From: Pseudonocardia sp. 73-21
Lineage (GTDB): Bacteria > Actinomycetota > Actinomycetes > Mycobacteriales > Pseudonocardiaceae
Assembly (NCBI RefSeq): GCF_001899645.1
Contig: NZ_MKVV01000079.1
Location: 1 to 48,882 of the forward strand
Length of the DNA stretch: 48,882 nt
Reading direction: 5' to 3'
The stretch's first letter is position 1, and each line of letters begins with the position of its first letter. Below, one piece after another: positions 46,926 to 48,882 of this stretch. Below the pieces are notes generated by a model. It was not told where the DNA came from. It worked only from the letters and a program-made list of their open reading frames with translations, and ran no database searches. The translations under genes and the position numbers were made by a program.

Positions 46926-47303
46926 TCACGCATTGACGCAGATGTTACCGAACGCTGGATTGAGTGGATTGATGACGACTATTCCGTTTCCGCAGATATT
47001 GACGGGCACCCGAATCGGGGCCGGGGACGAGAGTACCCCTGAGCCGACTCCCGAGTTCTTGCCTCCGCGATGACCTGGCTTTGCTGAATGGTGATGACCC
47101 GGCCTTGCTGAAGGGTGATGACCTGGCGTTGCTGGAGACTGGCCCGGCGCGGGGCGGGAGGAGCAAATGTTCGGGTTGGGGGAGGAGCAAACTTGGGGCG
47201 TCTCGGTAGCGGGGGCGGCGTTGGCCGTACCGGCGGACACTCCGAGCGTGGCGAAGAGAAGCACCCCAATTGCGAGGGTTGAGTCCAGTGCGCGCTTCAT
47301 CAT
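46926..47303 (-). CDS. Chaplin-like secreted protein
   Basis: 125-residue exported protein. Signal peptide about 1-30 (ALDSTLAIGVLLFATLGVSA, cut near ANA-APA). A low-complexity middle with 8-residue repeats (PGHHPSAR, PGHHHSAK, PGHRGGKN) leads to a C-terminal chaplin-type domain: SGVGSGVL, IRVPVNICGNGIVV, NPLNPAFGNICVNA, with the two conserved Cys at 104 and 122. Chaplins form amyloid films on aerial hyphae, which indicates a filamentous organism. The ATG at 47303 has GGGAG upstream (an adjacent ATG at 47300 is also possible). Confidence 0.8.
   Translation of the reverse strand: MMKRALDSTLAIGVLLFATLGVSAGTANAAPATETPQVCSSPNPNICSSRPAPGQSPATPGHHPSARPGHHHSAKPGHRGGKNSGVGSGVLSSPAPIRVPVNICGNGIVVINPLNPAFGNICVNA
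47069..47140. repeat. 24-bp tandem repeat in the chaplin-like gene
   Basis: Three direct units of 24 bp starting at 47069, 47093 and 47117 (core GATGACCTGGCNTTGCTGA), encoding the PGHHxSAx repeats. Slippage here would change the length of the His/Pro linker in steps of eight residues. Confidence 0.8.
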
Positions 47304-47443
47304 ATGACACACTCCCAGGGGTCCAGCGGCGGATTACTCTCGCGGTTGTTAGTGAGCCGCGCACACGGGCCGCTCCCCCAATGGCCTTGCTTTAGATCGC
47401 GACACACTGCTTGAGGTGCACGGGTTGTGTCTCGTGTCGCGGG

Positions 47444-48748
47444 ATGATCACGGGTGTGGCGCATGACGGGTCCGAGGGGCTCTCACCGGAGGGCTGGCTT
47501 CCCGATCGGGTGTCGGTGGGGGCTTTGACCAGGGCTTTCCCACCGGCGTTGGTGGATGAGATCGTGGCCGCGACCGACACCCGGGAGCAGCGTCGCCGTC
47601 TGTTGCCGGCACGGTTGGTGGTGTACTTCGTGCTGGCGTTGTGGTTGTTCCGGGGCCCGAACTGCGGCTACGGACGAGTGATGATCAAGCTGGTGGACGC
47701 GTTGTATCACCGCCGCCGTGGCCAGCAGCTGCTCGACGGTGTCCTGGACCCGCACGGCTGGGTCGACGCCGGTGGCGGTCGGCGGTGGCGGCCCCCGAAC
47801 ATCTCCAGCCTGGCGCGGGCCCGGACCAAGCTGGGTGCCGATCCGCTGCACATGCTCTTCGACTCCGTCGCCGGCCCGGTCGGCGCCCCCGACGTGGCCG
47901 GGGTGTTCTGCTGCGGGCTGCGTGTGGTCTCGATGGACGGCACCACCACCGATGTGCCCAACACTGCGGAGAACGCCGAGTACTTCGGGCGACCGTCGAA
48001 CGCGACCCGGGACGGGGCGTTCCCGCAGGTCCGCTGGATCGTCGCGGCCGAGTCGGGCACCGGGGCGCTGATCGGGGCCGCCCAGGGCCCGTACACGGTC
48101 GGCGAGCAGACCCTGGCCCGGGATCTGCTCCCGGCGTTCGCCCAGGACATGCTGGTGCTGGCCGACCGCAACTTCCTGTCCCACACCCTGGCCCGCGACG
48201 TCCTCGCCAGCGGCGCGCACATCCTGTGGCGGGCCTCGGCGTCGTTCCGGCTGACTCCGGTGCAGGTGCTCGCCGACGGCACCTACCTGGCCGTGCTCCA
48301 GCCGCGCCGCAAGGCCGACGGGGCGCCGATCATGGTGCGGGTCATCGAGTACACCGTGCACAGCCGCCCTGCCGGTTCCCACGACACAGCCGGCTCCGAC
48401 AACGAGGACACCTCGGAGGTGTTCGCGCTGGTCACCGACCTGCTCGACCCCGAGGCCCACCCCGCGCTGGACCTGGCCTGCGCCTACCCGATGCGGTGGG
48501 AGTGCGAGACCGTGATCGGGCACCACAAGACCGACATGGGAGCGGGCATGGCGGTGCTGCGCAGCAAGGACCCCGAGGGCGTCGCCCAGGAGATGTGGGC
48601 CCTGTTCGCGGTCTACCAGGCCATCCACACCCTCATCGGCGCGGCCGTGGACGCCACCGGCATCCCACCCGACCAGATCAGCTTCCCGCACGTCCTGGCC
48701 GCCGCGACCGATTCGGTCACGGCGGGCTTTCCCCCCTCACCAGGCTGA
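47444..48748 (+). CDS. IS4-family transposase (frameshifted near its C-terminus)
   Basis: DDE transposase with an N-terminal helical domain (VGALTRAFPPALVDEIVAAT, RLLPARLVVYFVLALWLFR) and catalytic domain. Asp residues lie in VVSMDGTTTDVPN and MLVLADRNFLSH. The IS4 YREK signature is perfect at 48485-48529 (Tyr, Arg, Glu, Lys in YPMRWECETVIGHHK). After FPHVLAAATDSVTAGF the frame breaks at a T3C6 run (48728-48736) and stops at 48748, while the next frame continues with plausible transposase sequence (HQADLALATFLLKILDPRFF) to the window edge. Catalytic residues lie before the break. The ATG at 47444 is the likely start. Confidence 0.85.
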   Translation: MITGVAHDGSEGLSPEGWLPDRVSVGALTRAFPPALVDEIVAATDTREQRRRLLPARLVVYFVLALWLFRGPNCGYGRVMIKLVDALYHRRRGQQLLDGVLDPHGWVDAGGGRRWRPPNISSLARARTKLGADPLHMLFDSVAGPVGAPDVAGVFCCGLRVVSMDGTTTDVPNTAENAEYFGRPSNATRDGAFPQVRWIVAAESGTGALIGAAQGPYTVGEQTLARDLLPAFAQDMLVLADRNFLSHTLARDVLASGAHILWRASASFRLTPVQVLADGTYLAVLQPRRKADGAPIMVRVIEYTVHSRPAGSHDTAGSDNEDTSEVFALVTDLLDPEAHPALDLACAYPMRWECETVIGHHKTDMGAGMAVLRSKDPEGVAQEMWALFAVYQAIHTLIGAAVDATGIPPDQISFPHVLAAATDSVTAGFPPSPG

Positions 48749-48882
48749 CCTGGCCCTCGCGACGTTCCTGCTCAAGATCCTCGACCCAAGATTCTTCGTC
48801 CGCCGCCGCCCCGACCGCGCCAGCCCCCGCGCCACCAAGAAGGCCGGCGACTTCCCCGCCCGCAAAGACCAACCCAGCGTCG
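48729..48882 (+). pseudogene. Out-of-frame C-terminal part of the IS4 transposase
   Basis: Reading from 48729 in the +1 frame gives PPHQADLALATFLLKILDPR followed by FFVRRRPDRASPRATKKAGD, a basic tail typical of actinomycete IS4 transposases. It joins the main frame if one base is removed from the run 48728-48736. The gene continues past the window. Confidence 0.65.

Larger units (their letters stand above)
47313..48882 (+). mobile_element. IS4-family insertion sequence, right part beyond the window
   Basis: A transposase gene with its upstream leader; the left boundary lies somewhere in 47313-47443 and the right end is not in the window, so terminal repeats cannot be paired. CGCGACAC (47398-47405) and GTGTCGCG (47434-47441) form a local dyad around the presumed promoter. 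It has inserted upstream of the chaplin-like gene. Confidence 0.65.

Noticed and set aside
48728..48882. Programmed frameshift in the transposase
   Set aside because: IS4-family elements do not normally use one and the catalytic residues precede the break; an extra base in a homopolymer is simpler. Not excluded without reads.
1..48882. tRNA, rRNA, riboswitch or phage attachment site
   Set aside because: No cloverleaf-like sequence, rRNA signature, known aptamer core or integrase-linked direct repeat was found by eye; a covariance-model scan would be decisive.

Overview
This is about 49 kb of very GC-rich DNA, densely packed with genes on both strands, from a mycothiol-using, probably filamentous actinomycete. 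Mycothiol-dependent isomerases, an F420-type LLM oxidoreductase, many TetR regulators, GTG starts, ATGA/GTGA overlaps and a chaplin point to Actinobacteria. The dispersed repeats and the IS4 transposase type make Pseudonocardiaceae my best guess (inference, not proven). No tRNA, rRNA or CRISPR was seen.

Layout. 1-8.3 kb: amidase, prephenate dehydrogenase, a glycolipid-binding-domain protein, a divergent NHEJ pair (stand-alone LigD-type DNA ligase and Ku, start codons 18 bp apart), an LCP cell-wall ligase, a VOC enzyme, a nucleoside phosphorylase and an unknown. 8.3-17.1 kb (minus strand): an operon of overlapping genes that reads as a complete salicylate route through CoA thioesters. It holds gentisate 1,2-dioxygenase, fumarylpyruvate hydrolase, salicylyl-CoA 5-hydroxylase, an ADP-forming-type acyl-CoA synthetase, a salicylyl-AMP ligase and a mycothiol-dependent maleylpyruvate isomerase. 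A PaaX-type repressor precedes it, and an alpha/beta esterase faces away from that repressor. 18-30.2 kb: catabolic and regulatory genes (TetR/P450 pair, HSL-type esterase, membrane protein, LLM enzyme plus SRPBCC protein, VapBC-like pair, TetR/hydrolase pair, Baeyer-Villiger-type monooxygenase, NTF2-FMO fusion and its GAF-domain regulator).

30.4-35 kb is a decayed zone: a frameshifted BLUF photoreceptor, an internally deleted second BLUF remnant, a methyltransferase, a frameshifted VOC gene beside its WYL regulator, and scraps of a two-component system. 34.4-39.7 kb holds two ECF sigma systems: an ECF42/DGPF operon with DinB-type proteins, and an ECF41/carboxymuconolactone-decarboxylase pair with facing candidate promoters. 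A PolA-type 5'-3' exonuclease ending in a clamp-binding-like motif lies between them. 40.3-43.2 kb: AlkB-rubredoxin fusion, ferredoxin and PucR-type regulator.

43.4-45.1 kb is the least familiar part. Two paralogous microproteins flank a tandem ABM-like protein and an ArsR regulator, and a shared 16-bp dyad lies in both promoter regions. 45.2-48.9 kb: gene debris, a secreted glycine-rich protein, a chaplin-like protein and an IS4-family element running off the window.

Two repeat families recur: a 42-bp palindrome in four copies placed at the ends of genes, and a 22-bp unit expanded inside the acyl-CoA synthetase linker. Three frameshifts (BLUF, VOC, transposase) map to or beside short homopolymers, so read errors must be excluded before calling decay.
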